Positions 37,020-46,332 of a stretch of DNA of 64,000 nucleotides are shown here, piece by piece. Position 1 is the stretch's first letter. Each line of letters begins with the position of its first letter. The DNA lies in assembly GCA_030645475.1 (NCBI GenBank), contig JAUSMA010000020.1:1-64000 (forward strand), in the 5' to 3' direction. Source of the stretch: Nitrospirota bacterium. Lineage in GTDB: Bacteria > Nitrospirota > Nitrospiria > Nitrospirales > Nitrospiraceae. The position numbers and the translations under genes are program-made. Under the pieces are notes generated by a model that had not been told where the DNA came from, ran no database searches, and was given only the letters and a program-made list of their open reading frames with translations.

Positions 37020-37427
37020 TCAGAGCACCTGACAGAGATCGTTCACAAACGTGTACTCGTAGATACCACTGCAATGGACAGAAACCCCTTCAGCCAGCTT
37101 CTGTGCCGAATCTTTGAAGCCGCGTGGCACCAACAGATAAAATGGAATACCGTGACCCATCGCCTGCTTCCACTTCAACAGAGTCTCAGGATCCCCAACT
37201 GAGTCGGCGGTTTCCACCTCAGCCATCCATTCCATCGTATTCCCGGTAGAACTCACCTGCCAGCCGACGATATCGCACTGCTGCTGAGGATCCGCCCAGG
37301 GATCCTGCTCAAGACTGGTGTGAATGGTGACCTTACAATGAAAGGCCTTGGCCCATCGCTGGGCAACCAGACTGACCACCTGGTCATGAATGGTTTCGAT
37401 GCCTTGTTCACGTAGTGTCGTGCTCAT
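37020..37427 (-). CDS. Hypothetical protein, possible restriction-endonuclease-like fold
   Basis: A 135-residue protein. It begins with an amphipathic helix (TIHDQVVSLVAQRWAKAF). It then has CDIVGWQ followed about 16 residues later by MEWMAEVETADSV, and later a strand FYLLVPRGF. A buried Asp strand followed by E-x-E on the next strand is the layout of PD-(D/E)xK-type proteins, many of which are inactive or DNA-end-binding. This is only a pattern. It sits between a small zinc-ribbon gene and the preceding unknown gene, all on the minus strand downstream of nrdJ. Confidence 0.6.
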   Translation of the reverse strand: MSTTLREQGIETIHDQVVSLVAQRWAKAFHCKVTIHTSLEQDPWADPQQQCDIVGWQVSSTGNTMEWMAEVETADSVGDPETLLKWKQAMGHGIPFYLLVPRGFKDSAQKLAEGVSVHCSGIYEYTFVNDLCQVL

Positions 37428-37442
37428 AGGCTCATCTCTCGT

Positions 37443-37628
37443 TTACGTCAAACTCAAGGGATTAAGCACGCCGAGGACTTTAGTCTTTCCACACACTGGA
37501 CATTGAACTAACCAGTGCCCACCCTCATGCCTTACACTAGGACCAGGATTCACAGGTTGTTGTCGCTGATTATCCCACTTAAGGATTACACGATTGCAAC
37601 AAGTCCAATTACTTTCGCGGGTTCCCAT
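37443..37628 (-). CDS. Small cysteine-rich (zinc-ribbon-like) protein
   Basis: A 61-residue protein with AAAGGAG seven bases before its ATG, a good ribosome site. It has a CC pair (NWTCCNRVILKW) and a later CPVCGKTKVLG knuckle, so a zinc-bound ribbon is plausible. It has many polar residues and no membrane segment. It lies just downstream of nrdJ and upstream of two other unknown genes, and may be part of the same transcript. No family recognised. Confidence 0.6.
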   Translation of the reverse strand: MGTRESNWTCCNRVILKWDNQRQQPVNPGPSVRHEGGHWLVQCPVCGKTKVLGVLNPLSLT

Positions 37629-37657
37629 TTAAAGGCTCCTTTATTTGGATAGCAAAA

Positions 37658-40600
37658 TTATGAACAGCCGCTCGTGGTCCCGCAGGTTTCACACTTCAGA
37701 CAGGTTCCGTTCCGTACCATGGTGAACTGCTTACATTCGGAACAGGGATCGCCTTCATAACCTTTTTGACGGGCCATTTGGATGGCGGTCAAGGTCAAGG
37801 TTTCCCGCTTCAGTTCGACGGTGTGGGAGACGCTCGCATGGCCATTTCCATGGCCGTTGCTCTTATGGCGAGGCGCGGCGCCTCTTCGTGCGGGAAATAT
37901 TTCCGTACTGATTGAGGTCGATGCCAGCGTTTCAGGAGTGGCTTCCTCCTCGACGCATTCAGGATCCTGCTCGTCTTTCTTGACCGAATCCATTCGAAGA
38001 TCCTCTTCCTTGACCTGTGCCAAGTCATAGCGGTCAAGATAGGTCACCGCCAGCTCCCGGAAGATATAATCGATGATCGACGTGGACATCTTGATACGGT
38101 CGTTCAACTTAACCGGCCCATTCGGCTCGAAGCGGGTAAACACGAAGGCTTCGACGAATTCCTCCAGCGGCACGCCATGCTGGAGACCGAGTGAAATGGC
38201 AATCGCAAAACAGTTCATGAGGCTGCGGAAGGCGGCCCCTTCCTTGTGCATATCCAGAAAGATCTCGCCGCACGTCCCGTCCTCATACTCACCCGTACGC
38301 AGATAGAGCTTATGCCCTCCCACCACGGCTTTCTGCGTGTACCCATTCCGCCTGGTCGGAAGCGGTCGCCGTTTTGCGAGATACCGGACCATCACGCGTT
38401 CGGTAATTTTTTCCGCAATCGATAGCACTTCTGACGAGGTTTCAATCGTCTTGCCACTGTCGGTTGAGGCCGACAACGGCTGGCTCAACTTTGAGCCGTC
38501 GCGATACAGCGCCACCGCCTTGACCATGCTCTTCCAGGCAAACAAATAGGAGGACTTCACTTCTTCCAATGTCGCATCGGCCGGCATGTTGATCGTTTTG
38601 CTGATGGCGCCGCTGATGAAGGGTTGTGCCGCCGACATCATGCGGATATGCGCATCGACAGCGATATACCGCTGACCGATCCGGCCGCAACGGTTGGCAC
38701 AATCAAAGATCGGAAGGTGCTCGGCTTTGAGATGTGGTGCCCCTTCCACCGTCATGGTGCCGCAGCAATAGTCATTGGCCGCAGCGATTTCCTCTTGTGT
38801 GAATCCCAGCGCCCGCAGCATATTGAAGTTGGATTCCGCCAATTGTGCATCGGTGAATCCCAACTTCTCCCGGCAGAAATCCTCACCCAACGCATACTTA
38901 TTAAAGGTAAATTGGATCTCAAAGGCCTGCGCCAATCCGCCTTCCATTCGTGCGAGTGCGGCGTCGTCGAACCCCTTCTGCCTCAAAGCCTCATGGTTAA
39001 TAAATGGTGCAGTCTGCAAGGTTTGCCGTCCGACGCAATAATTCACGATATCCAAAATCTGAGACTCGGTATACCCCAATGTTCTGAGGGCTTCGGGTAT
39101 GCTTTGATTGATGATCTTGAAGTAGCCTCCGCCGGCTAATTTCTTAAATTTCACCAGCGCAAAATCCGGCTCGATGCCGGTCGTGTCGCAATCCATCACG
39201 AGTCCGATCGTGCCTGTGGGGGCAATGACCGTCACCTGCGCATTGCGATATCCATAGGCCGTCCCCAATTCAAGGGCACGGTCCCATGCGCGGCGGGCCG
39301 CGACGAGCAGCTCGGGAGGACAATGCTCCGGCTGGATCCCAATCGGGGTAATCGTCAAATCCTCATATTCTTCCGGAGCGGCATTGTACGAGGCGCGCCG
39401 ATGATTGCGGATCACACGCAACATCGCGTCGCGGTTTTTGGCATAACCAGGGAACGGCCACAGCTCTGCAGCCATTTCAGCGGACGTGCTGTACGCCTCG
39501 CCGGTCATGATGGCGGTCAAGGCGCCGCAGATCGCCAAGGCTTTTGGTGAGTCGTAGGGAATGCCTTGCCGCATCAGCACCGTGCCCAAATTGGCATAAC
39601 CAAGCCCCAACGTCCGGAACTCAAAACTCTTCTCGGCGATAGCACGGCTGGGAAACGATGCCATGAGTACGCTGATCTCCAGCACGACCGTCCAGAGGCG
39701 GACGGCATGGCGGAAATTCTCCAGCTCGAATTGGGCGTCGGTTGAAAAGAATTGACCGAGATTGAGCGAGGCCAGATTGCATGCCGTATCGTCGAGGAAC
39801 ATGTATTCCGAGCAAGGATTGGAGGCATTGATACGGCCATCCTCGGGACAGGTATGCCATTCGTTGATGGTGGTGTCGTATTGCGTACCGGGATCTGCGC
39901 AAATCCAGGCGGCCCAAGCGATCTGGTCCCAGAGGTCCCGTGCCTTGAGGGTCTTGGAGACCTTGCCATCGATCCGGCGCTTCAGCTGCCAATCGCTATC
40001 CGCCTCTAACGCCGCAAAAAATTCGTTGGGAATGCGCACACTGTTGTTGGAGTTCTGGCCGGAGACCGTCTGGTAGGCCTTGCCGTCCCAATTCGTGTCG
40101 TACTCATGAAACGAAAAATGCGTAAATCCCTGCTGCGCATAGGAAAACATCCGCTGGACATAGGCTTCCGGAACGGCATCGCGCCGAGCAGCGGCCAATG
40201 CCTCCTTGAGGATAGGATTCTGCTTGGCATCGATCTCGATTTTCATCTGACCGGCGCTATCGACGACATGGCAGGCCTTGAGGACGGCATTGAGACGTTG
40301 GGCGCAGATTTTAGAGCCGGTTACCATTGCGGCAACTTTTTGCTCTTCCACGACCTTCCAATTGATAAACTCTTCGATGTCGGGGTGATCTAAATCGAGG
40401 CAGACCATTTTGGCAGCCCGCCTGGTCGTTCCGCCTGACTTGATCGCGCCGGCGGCACGATCGCCGATGCGCAGAAAGGACATCAATCCGGACGAACGGC
40501 CGCCGCCGGACAATGGTTCGGCATCGCCACGAAGCTTGGAGAAGTTGGTGCCGGTCCCTGATCCGTACTTGAACAGGCGCGCTTCTCGCACCCAGAGGTC

Positions 40601-41197
40601 CATGATGCCGCCCTCGCTGACCAGGTCGTCGTCAACGGACTGAATGAAGCAGGCATGCGGTTGCGGATGCTCGAATGCATTGGTGGCTTTGACGACTTCA
40701 CGGGTCTTGGGATCGACGTAGTAATGCCCTTGTGCAGGCCCTGAAAGCCCATAGGCATAATGCAGCCCCGTGTTAAACCACTGGGGAGAGTTCGGCGCAA
40801 CCATCTGATGCGCGAGCATGTAACAGAGCTCATCATGAAAAGCTTCTGTATCTTCCGGCGTCTTGAAATAACCGAAATTTTTGCCCCAGGAAGTCCAACA
40901 ACCGGCAAGCCGTTCAAAAACCTGCCGGGAGTCGCTTTCCCCTCCCAATTTCGGATTGCCGTCCGGACCGACGATCGGATTGCCCTGCTCATCATGCTGG
41001 GGTACTCCGGCTTTCCGGAAATATTTTTGCGCGAGAATGTCGATCGCGAGCTGGGACCAGGGCTCCGGAATGTCGATGTTCTCCAACTTGAACACGGTCG
41101 ATCCGTCGGGGTTGCGAATTTCCGACGAACGTTTCGAAAACGGCAGGCCTTCATAGGGACTTTGTCCGCGATGTGTAAATCGGCGTTCTATTCTCAC
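37658..41197 (-). CDS. nrdJ: Vitamin B12-dependent ribonucleotide reductase (class II)
   Basis: A 1179-residue enzyme reducing ribonucleotides to deoxyribonucleotides with adenosylcobalamin, usable with or without oxygen. The catalytic barrel contains [22 protein letters not shown] (active-site cysteine region) and the glycine-rich [23 protein letters not shown] segment. The long C-terminus ends in a TSCPD-type part and a four-cysteine tail (PCSECK...CLKCETCG), as in the large bacterial NrdJ. I chose GTG at 41197, which has GGGAGGG six bases upstream, over a TTG 21 codons earlier. No class I or III reductase genes are seen in this window. Upstream are two perfect DnaA boxes. Confidence 0.95.
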   Translation of the reverse strand: MRIERRFTHRGQSPYEGLPFSKRSSEIRNPDGSTVFKLENIDIPEPWSQLAIDILAQKYFRKAGVPQHDEQGNPIVGPDGNPKLGGESDSRQVFERLAGCWTSWGKNFGYFKTPEDTEAFHDELCYMLAHQMVAPNSPQWFNTGLHYAYGLSGPAQGHYYVDPKTREVVKATNAFEHPQPHACFIQSVDDDLVSEGGIMDLWVREARLFKYGSGTGTNFSKLRGDAEPLSGGGRSSGLMSFLRIGDRAAGAIKSGGTTRRAAKMVCLDLDHPDIEEFINWKVVEEQKVAAMVTGSKICAQRLNAVLKACHVVDSAGQMKIEIDAKQNPILKEALAAARRDAVPEAYVQRMFSYAQQGFTHFSFHEYDTNWDGKAYQTVSGQNSNNSVRIPNEFFAALEADSDWQLKRRIDGKVSKTLKARDLWDQIAWAAWICADPGTQYDTTINEWHTCPEDGRINASNPCSEYMFLDDTACNLASLNLGQFFSTDAQFELENFRHAVRLWTVVLEISVLMASFPSRAIAEKSFEFRTLGLGYANLGTVLMRQGIPYDSPKALAICGALTAIMTGEAYSTSAEMAAELWPFPGYAKNRDAMLRVIRNHRRASYNAAPEEYEDLTITPIGIQPEHCPPELLVAARRAWDRALELGTAYGYRNAQVTVIAPTGTIGLVMDCDTTGIEPDFALVKFKKLAGGGYFKIINQSIPEALRTLGYTESQILDIVNYCVGRQTLQTAPFINHEALRQKGFDDAALARMEGGLAQAFEIQFTFNKYALGEDFCREKLGFTDAQLAESNFNMLRALGFTQEEIAAANDYCCGTMTVEGAPHLKAEHLPIFDCANRCGRIGQRYIAVDAHIRMMSAAQPFISGAISKTINMPADATLEEVKSSYLFAWKSMVKAVALYRDGSKLSQPLSASTDSGKTIETSSEVLSIAEKITERVMVRYLAKRRPLPTRRNGYTQKAVVGGHKLYLRTGEYEDGTCGEIFLDMHKEGAAFRSLMNCFAIAISLGLQHGVPLEEFVEAFVFTRFEPNGPVKLNDRIKMSTSIIDYIFRELAVTYLDRYDLAQVKEEDLRMDSVKKDEQDPECVEEEATPETLASTSISTEIFPARRGAAPRHKSNGHGNGHASVSHTVELKRETLTLTAIQMARQKGYEGDPCSECKQFTMVRNGTCLKCETCGTTSGCS

Positions 41198-41371
41198 GAT
41201 TTTCCCTCCCCCAGTCTGCGTAGTTGGTGTGGGACTGCTCTCGATCCCCAACAGGAACAATTAAGCTTCAATCTTGATCAGGCTGATATGCGGTGAACGC
41301 CTAAATTTTGGTGTCTTGATGCTTGATCTATCTAAGGAGCATCTACATATAGCGATCAGGATGAATTGTCA

Positions 41372-41387
41372 ACACCAAGTGTAGTGG
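41372..41387. promoter_or_regulatory. Possible NrdR-like box upstream of nrdJ
   Basis: ACACCAAGTGTAGTGG matches about 11 of 16 positions of the palindromic NrdR-box consensus as I remember it (ACACwATATmTwGTGT). A weaker related sequence lies at 41299-41314. The match is modest. Confidence 0.25.
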
Positions 41388-41412
41388 GTGGCTGGGGAAA
41401 CAGAGGAAAGCC

Positions 41413-41475
41413 TGTGGATAACTGCAAACGATTGAGAATCGCCATCTATCGGGGATTTAGGCCGACTTATCCACA
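41413..41475. promoter_or_regulatory. Pair of perfect DnaA boxes upstream of nrdJ
   Basis: TGTGGATAA (41413-41421) and TTATCCACA (41467-41475) are two perfect copies of the E. coli-type DnaA box in opposite orientation, 54 bases centre to centre. They lie 216-278 bases upstream of the nrdJ start. The region 41198-41534 carries no gene. DnaA is known to control nrdAB transcription in E. coli, so a similar link is plausible here. Confidence 0.65.
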
Positions 41476-41534
41476 GTATTTTGACCCAAAATACCGGTCA
41501 TTTTAAGGGCTGAGGAATTCCTATGGAGGAAAAA

Positions 41535-41906
41535 TTAAAATACGCGGCGTCCGAGGGCCAAAATAGCTTCATCGACCCCTTCAACTGGGATGAAGTGATT
41601 ACCGATGCCGATGACCACAACCCGAGTACCCAACACCGTGGTTTCAAACCGGCTGAAGAGCCCCCAATTGTGACGGATCGTATGAGGTCGCACCATGCTA
41701 TTGAGCAACTCCTGGCTATGCCGACGAAAGATATTTCTGACCACCGCCCCTTCCCGTTCGGGAGTGGATTGATCCATGCGATCCATGGCCTTCGCAAGTT
41801 CGGCTTGGACAAAGATCAGATAGTGATCCGTGGTGGGGTTCGTCTGTGCCAGCACGACACTGGCAGCCAGCACCACAACCAGCAGGATTAAACGCAGGAG
41901 ACTCAT
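41535..41906 (-). CDS. Secreted protein of unknown function
   Basis: A 123-residue protein. GAGGA lies six bases before the ATG at 41906. A signal peptide (SLLRLILLVVVLAASVVLAQ) ends in a clear A-x-A-type site before QTNPTTDH. The mature part starts with a helix (YLIFVQAELAKAMDRMDQ) and ends with strands (TTVLGTRVVVIGIGNHFIPV). I recognise no family. It is transcribed divergently from the membrane-protein gene at 42073. Confidence 0.65.
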   Translation of the reverse strand: MSLLRLILLVVVLAASVVLAQTNPTTDHYLIFVQAELAKAMDRMDQSTPEREGAVVRNIFRRHSQELLNSMVRPHTIRHNWGLFSRFETTVLGTRVVVIGIGNHFIPVEGVDEAILALGRRVF

Positions 41907-42072
41907 TGAAATCCTCAGATTGATGACGACCAAGCCCTGTTCGTGACGGGCTCAATTGAAGCGGCAGTGCGCTATTCCCCTTTGACAAACGATAGTCGCA
42001 TGATTAGCCTACGCTCCGCATATCTGCTGCGGCAATAACGCTGCGCACATGGCCTGTATCAGGAGGATCATC

Positions 42073-42369
42073 ATGTTTGTTTGGAGCAAGCAACTTGTCG
42101 CAACGTTATTGGGGCTGTTTGTGCTGATGCTGGGAGTCTTTCTCTTCAATGCAGCTCCGGACAGCACGAGCGGCCTCAAGATTCATACGACGCGCTGGAT
42201 GGCCCTTAACTATGTCGGCTTGATTGCATGGGTGTTTGTCTGGATGATCGACCAAGCCCGCATGCGCGGGAAGAATGTCTGGGTCTGGCTCGTGCCCTTC
42301 GTCCTGGCGCCCCTTCCGACACTCATGCTGTTCGTCTTGTTCCTCCAGCGCCGCATCCAATCGTCATAG
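42073..42369 (+). CDS. Small integral membrane protein, unknown
   Basis: A 98-residue protein with AGGAGG five bases before ATG 42073. Three hydrophobic segments can be read: QLVATLLGLFVLMLGVFLF, WMALNYVGLIAWVFVWMI and VWLVPFVLAPLPTLMLFVLFL, with a basic loop RMRGKN between the last two. No signature residues. Its end overlaps the convergent ampG-like gene by six bases. Confidence 0.68.
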   Translation: MFVWSKQLVATLLGLFVLMLGVFLFNAAPDSTSGLKIHTTRWMALNYVGLIAWVFVWMIDQARMRGKNVWVWLVPFVLAPLPTLMLFVLFLQRRIQSS

Positions 42370-43632
42370 ATCGGCTGAGCCGGCTCTGGCTCGCGCATCG
42401 CGACCGGCTTCTTGATGTAACTGCACACGGAGCGCCCACACCAGCCAGATACCGGGCAGGGCGATGAGAAACGACCAGAAAAAAAACTGTGTCCAGCCGA
42501 CCAGTTCGACCAAGGCGGCCGACGGGCGACCGGAAAACACCCGTCCGAGCGCTTCGAGGGAAGAGAGCAACGCGAACTGAGTTGCCGTATACCGATGGTC
42601 GCAGAGCGACATGATCAGTGCGACAAACGCAGCGGTGCCCATGCCTCCGGTGACATTCTCGACGAGAATGGATGTCGTGAGTGCCGCGTAACTCTTCCCC
42701 ATCCAGGCAAGCCACATAAATCCAAGATTTGAGACCGCTTGCAAGACACCGAAGAGGAGCAACGACCGGACCATCCCGAGCTTGGCCATGGCGACGCCCC
42801 CAGCCAATGCGCCGATAAGTGTGGCCACGAGGCCAAGACCCTTCACATACCCGACCTCGCTGACAGAAAAACCCATCCCTCCTATCAGAAATGCCGTTTG
42901 AAGTGAGGCCGCAACGGCGTCTCCAACCTTGTAGAGGACGATGATGGCCAGCAGCCCGAGCACCCCCGGGCGGTCAAAAAGTTCTTTCAGTGGTCCACCG
43001 ACTGCTTCAGCCAGGCTTGCCGGTGCAGCAGCTGGTTCATGCGGTTCAGGACTCACGAGGATCGTGACCACTCCGGTTGCCATGAGTACAGCCAGCAACA
43101 AATAGGTATTTTGCCATCCAATATGATCGGCCAATAGGAGGGCGCCCGCACTCGCCAGCAACAACGCACATCGATAACCATTCACCCACACGGCTGCACC
43201 GAATCCCCGCTCAGGCCGTAAGAGCAGATCGGTCCGATAGGCGTCGAACACGATATCGAGTGAGGCGGAGAAGAACGCCACCACGAGAGCCAGCATTCCC
43301 AGTATCTCAGGACGGTCACCGGGACCCGTCACCGCCATAGCCGCCAAGCCGAGCGCGACACCAAGCTGCATCATGAGCATCCATCCACGGCGGCGTCCCA
43401 GCCAGGGAGGAACCACACGATCCATCAGCGGAGCCCACAAGAATTTCAGTGCGTATGGGAGCCCGACGAGCGTAAAGATGCCGATGGTCTTCAAGTCGAA
43501 GCCGACAACGGTCAGCCAGGCCTGCAGAGTCCCGGATGTGAGCACCAATGGCAACCCCGAGGCGAACCCCAAAGGCAACATGATGCCGATGCGCCGGTTC
43601 GCAAGCGTCTGTATGATTGATGCGGTTTTCAT
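42364..43632 (-). CDS. ampG: AmpG-like MFS transporter (muropeptide permease family)
   Basis: A 422-residue major-facilitator protein with about 12 membrane helices. The N-terminus GFASGLPLVLTSGTLQAWLTVVGFDLKTIGIFTLVG and the loop KFLWAPLMDRVVPPWLGRRRGW closely match AmpG, which imports GlcNAc-anhydroMurNAc peptides for cell-wall recycling. The segment SASLDIVFDAYRTDLL is also characteristic. No ampD or ampR is adjacent; RlpA elsewhere in the window would generate related fragments. The ATG at 43632 is used. Confidence 0.9.
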   Translation of the reverse strand: MKTASIIQTLANRRIGIMLPLGFASGLPLVLTSGTLQAWLTVVGFDLKTIGIFTLVGLPYALKFLWAPLMDRVVPPWLGRRRGWMLMMQLGVALGLAAMAVTGPGDRPEILGMLALVVAFFSASLDIVFDAYRTDLLLRPERGFGAAVWVNGYRCALLLASAGALLLADHIGWQNTYLLLAVLMATGVVTILVSPEPHEPAAAPASLAEAVGGPLKELFDRPGVLGLLAIIVLYKVGDAVAASLQTAFLIGGMGFSVSEVGYVKGLGLVATLIGALAGGVAMAKLGMVRSLLLFGVLQAVSNLGFMWLAWMGKSYAALTTSILVENVTGGMGTAAFVALIMSLCDHRYTATQFALLSSLEALGRVFSGRPSAALVELVGWTQFFFWSFLIALPGIWLVWALRVQLHQEAGRDARARAGSADL

Positions 43633-43769
43633 CGAGTCGTTTCAATAGGCATGGGGGCGTAGCATATCATCGGAAGAGAAGAGAGACTCGGAGATTCTCA
43701 AAAAATGTCTGGCGGGAAAACGTTAGCCATGGGCCGAGGCGCAATTGTCACGCAGTCGCACATCGAAAC

Positions 43770-44177
43770 TCAGCAGGGTTGCCCGTTGAAGCTGCAGGGC
43801 TTATAGCGGGAGATATCGAATTCCATATTTTCCTGATAGACCCGTTCATTGCCATTCACCCCATCCTGCTCCGGATCGTTATACATGGTGTGGTTCCACC
43901 AATAGAACAAGGGATAGGCCTCAGTCTGATAGACAGGATTGCCGTAACTACTCCTGGAATATTCCTGCACGAGACGCCCGGTGACATAATCGACTGTGCC
44001 GTTCCCATGCAGAGAATAAAGCATCAGAAAGAGCCGGGCTTCGTGATCGTAATGTTCTTCGATTCTGGTACTGAGATCCGGCTCGATGGGCAGGGTTTCC
44101 TTCGTCCACCCTCCAGCCCCAGGGAGGAGGAATAGAAAGAAGGTAAGAATGGAAGCGACCAACGGTGAAGGTGTCAC
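43770..44177 (-). CDS. Hypothetical exported protein
   Basis: About 135 residues from a GTG at 44177, giving a signal peptide (TPSPLVASILTFFLFLLPGAGG) at the N-terminus. The open frame extends to 44261, but that part looks less natural. The mature region is aromatic and polar (EHYDHEARLFLMLYSLHGNG, AYPLFYWWNHTMYNDPEQDG) and ends in CSFNGQPC, two cysteines that could form a disulfide. I do not recognise a family. The start is uncertain, and no strong ribosome site is seen. Confidence 0.55.
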   Translation of the reverse strand: MTPSPLVASILTFFLFLLPGAGGWTKETLPIEPDLSTRIEEHYDHEARLFLMLYSLHGNGTVDYVTGRLVQEYSRSSYGNPVYQTEAYPLFYWWNHTMYNDPEQDGVNGNERVYQENMEFDISRYKPCSFNGQPC

Positions 44178-44286
44178 AAAAGACTCACGGTATAGTGAGC
44201 TGGCAACGAGGGACAAGATCCTACCATGGGATACGAAGCCCTTCAACCGAAGCCAAGTCACAATGCCGCCTATTCGCTAACGCGCC

Positions 44287-44316
44287 TTGCTCCTATCACG
44301 AAGATCTTCCTATAAT
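44287..44316 (+). promoter_or_regulatory. Candidate promoter of miaB with near-leaderless start
   Basis: A perfect -10 hexamer TATAAT lies at 44311-44316, 18 bases after TTGCTC (only TTG fits the -35 consensus). The expected transcription start would be near 44323, three bases before the ATG chosen for miaB, which lacks a Shine-Dalgarno. The message may be almost leaderless. Confidence 0.35.
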
Positions 44317-44325
44317 GGCGCATCT

Positions 44326-45696
44326 ATGATCAAACCTCTCGAAATGATGAAGCCCACGATCGCACCAACCCAGGTTCACCTTGAAACCTTCGGTTGTCAG
44401 ATGAACGAGTACGACTCGGAACTCGTTCGCTCGCTGATGAAACAGGATGGATTTGTGTTTACCGACGAGCGGGAACGCGCGGACGTCATTCTCATGAATA
44501 CCTGCGCCATTCGCGAGAATGCCCACAACAAAGTCTACAAACACTTATCTGAGCTCAAAAAACTCAAGCGACAACGCCCATTGGTCATAGGGGTGTTGGG
44601 TTGTATGGCTCAAAACCTCAAAGAGGAGCTGACGGACATCCAGCCACTCGTGGATGTGCTCGCCGGCCCTGATGCCTATCGCCAGCTGCCCATGCTGATC
44701 CGAAACGCCATGCTCTCCCAAGCAGAAGGAGAGGATCAAAAGGGAATCGCGGTCGACCTTTCAGAATATGAGACCTACCACGATGTCATACCCGATCGAA
44801 ACGACAAGGTGAATGCCTGGATTGCCGTCATGCGAGGCTGCGACAACTTCTGCAGTTTCTGTGTGGTTCCCTATACGAGAGGGCGGGAACGCTCCCGTGA
44901 CCCGGAGGGCATCGTGCAGGAAGCTCGACGGATCGCCGAGCAAGGGTTTAAACAGATCACGCTTCTCGGACAAAACGTCAATTCATATCGATTCGACAAC
45001 TGGGATTTTGCGCGATTGATCACGGCCGTCGCGGATGTACCGGGCATCGAACGGGTGAGATTCACGTCCCCGCACCCCAAAGATTTTCCGCTATCATTGT
45101 TAGAGGCCGTCGTGTCGCATCCCCGTATCTGCAAGCAAATTCATTTGCCGCTTCAATCCGGCAGTGACCGCATCCTCGGCTTGATGAATCGCACCTATAC
45201 CAATAACGAGTGTCGCACTTTGGTCGACCGTATCCGCACCCTGCAAGCCGACATCGTCCTCAGCACCGATATCATTGGAGGCTTCTGTGGGGAGAGCGAG
45301 GAAGACTTTGCCGAGACGTACCGGCTTCTTGAAGACATACGGTTTCACTCGGCATTCATCTTCAAATATTCCGAACGAAAGAACACCATCGCGGCGCGCA
45401 AGTTCCCTGACGATGTTCCCGATTCGGTCAAGACTGAACGTGTGACGCGACTCTTCGACCTCCAACGGAACATTTCCTACGAACGGAACCGGGAATATCT
45501 CAAGCGCACTCTCCCCATCTTGGTCGAGGGAGATGCCAAACGCTCAGCCGCACAAGGCATGGGCAAATCAGATGGCAACATCACAGTTATCTGGGATAAG
45601 GGCGCAGTACCTTCCAAGCCGGGAGACATGCTCTCCCTTGCCATTTACGATGCGTCGTCCACAACCTTGTACGCAGAACGTCCGCCAGTGAATTAA
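44326..45696 (+). CDS. miaB: tRNA methylthiotransferase MiaB
   Basis: A 456-residue radical-SAM enzyme that adds the 2-methylthio group to i6A37 in tRNAs reading UNN codons. The N-terminal UPF0004 domain supplies the auxiliary cluster cysteines (FGCQMNEYDSE, NTCAIREN, GCMAQ). The radical-SAM CxxxCxxC is in RGCDNFCSFCVVPYTRGRERSR. A TRAM domain closes the protein. MiaB is favoured over MtaB or RimO because of the GCQMNEYDSE opening and the RGRERSR pattern. ATGs at 44344 and 44347 are possible alternative starts. Confidence 0.95.
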   Translation: MIKPLEMMKPTIAPTQVHLETFGCQMNEYDSELVRSLMKQDGFVFTDERERADVILMNTCAIRENAHNKVYKHLSELKKLKRQRPLVIGVLGCMAQNLKEELTDIQPLVDVLAGPDAYRQLPMLIRNAMLSQAEGEDQKGIAVDLSEYETYHDVIPDRNDKVNAWIAVMRGCDNFCSFCVVPYTRGRERSRDPEGIVQEARRIAEQGFKQITLLGQNVNSYRFDNWDFARLITAVADVPGIERVRFTSPHPKDFPLSLLEAVVSHPRICKQIHLPLQSGSDRILGLMNRTYTNNECRTLVDRIRTLQADIVLSTDIIGGFCGESEEDFAETYRLLEDIRFHSAFIFKYSERKNTIAARKFPDDVPDSVKTERVTRLFDLQRNISYERNREYLKRTLPILVEGDAKRSAAQGMGKSDGNITVIWDKGAVPSKPGDMLSLAIYDASSTTLYAERPPVN

Positions 45697-46127
45697 ATCA
45701 TTCCGGTCGTCCCCTTCCCCAAAGACTATTCGGCAAGGTACGGCTCCAAAAACGAACACCGCTGTACGAGATCTGCCTCCACCACAGGCCATCTAACTCC
45801 TCTACGAAGCAAGTATATTTTGCCCACTCGCTTCCCATTCTCAATAAATTTCCATAAAGAAGCAGACCATTCCACCTTCTCATCCTGCAAGAAACATCAT
45901 CCCATGTGAACAAATAAACATTAACTGTATCAATATATTACGAATATTATCTCGCCTAATACGTTGTCTAATTACTTGATGGGTAGAGGGGACATCCTCG
46001 CCCTATTCCTCTTTTAAGACCCTCACTCACCTCTTGCACCAGCTTCCCTGCCTTATGAAGGCATAGCCTTTGCTTTACAAATAATCACGTATACGCATTT
46101 TCCACACTCACTCCCTGGAGAAGAGCC
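45697..46127. other. Gene-poor spacer with an AT-rich patch
   Basis: This 430-base stretch holds no gene that I trust. Bases 45905-45980 are much more AT-rich than the surroundings (for example ATATATTACGAATATTATC near 45933-45951). They could hold a promoter for the small membrane protein and lipoprotein downstream. A small hairpin GCCTTATGAAGGC lies near 46053. Confidence 0.45.
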
Positions 46128-46259
46128 ATGATCGAGAATCGACATCACAGCGCCAACGAAAAAGCAGATGCCTCCACGAGCCTTGAGACCATCATTGCGA
46201 TGGGACTCTTCGGATGGATTGCGCTGAGCGTGACATTAATGGGCCTGGGAATCTGGTAG
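46128..46259 (+). CDS. 43-residue single-pass membrane peptide
   Basis: A short reading frame with GGAGAAGAG just before the ATG. The first 20 residues are polar and His/Asn-rich (MIENRHHSANEKADASTSLE). The rest is one hydrophobic helix, TIIAMGLFGWIALSVTLMGL, ending GIW. The strong ribosome site and clean membrane segment support a real gene. It is 73 bases upstream of a lipoprotein gene on the same strand. Function unknown. Confidence 0.55.
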   Translation: MIENRHHSANEKADASTSLETIIAMGLFGWIALSVTLMGLGIW

Positions 46260-46332
46260 TTCCGACGCCGTCGAAGCATCGCGGTTCGCTGCAATCGACC
46301 CACACACCAGTCCTGAAAGAAGGAGCGCCTCG

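Noticed and set aside
41413-41475. Replication origin
   Set aside because: Only two DnaA boxes, no AT-rich unwinding region and no dnaA, dnaN or gidA neighbours; transcriptional control of nrdJ is more likely.
41198-41534. Cobalamin riboswitch before nrdJ
   Set aside because: I could not find the B12-box sequence or the long conserved leader structure.
41523-41891. Plus-strand 122-codon open frame overlapping the secreted protein
   Set aside because: The minus-strand frame has a signal peptide and a good ribosome site; the plus-strand frame does not look like a protein.
45698-45913. Minus-strand 71-codon open frame after miaB
   Set aside because: TTG start, no ribosome site, Trp/Arg-rich composition and no family feature.
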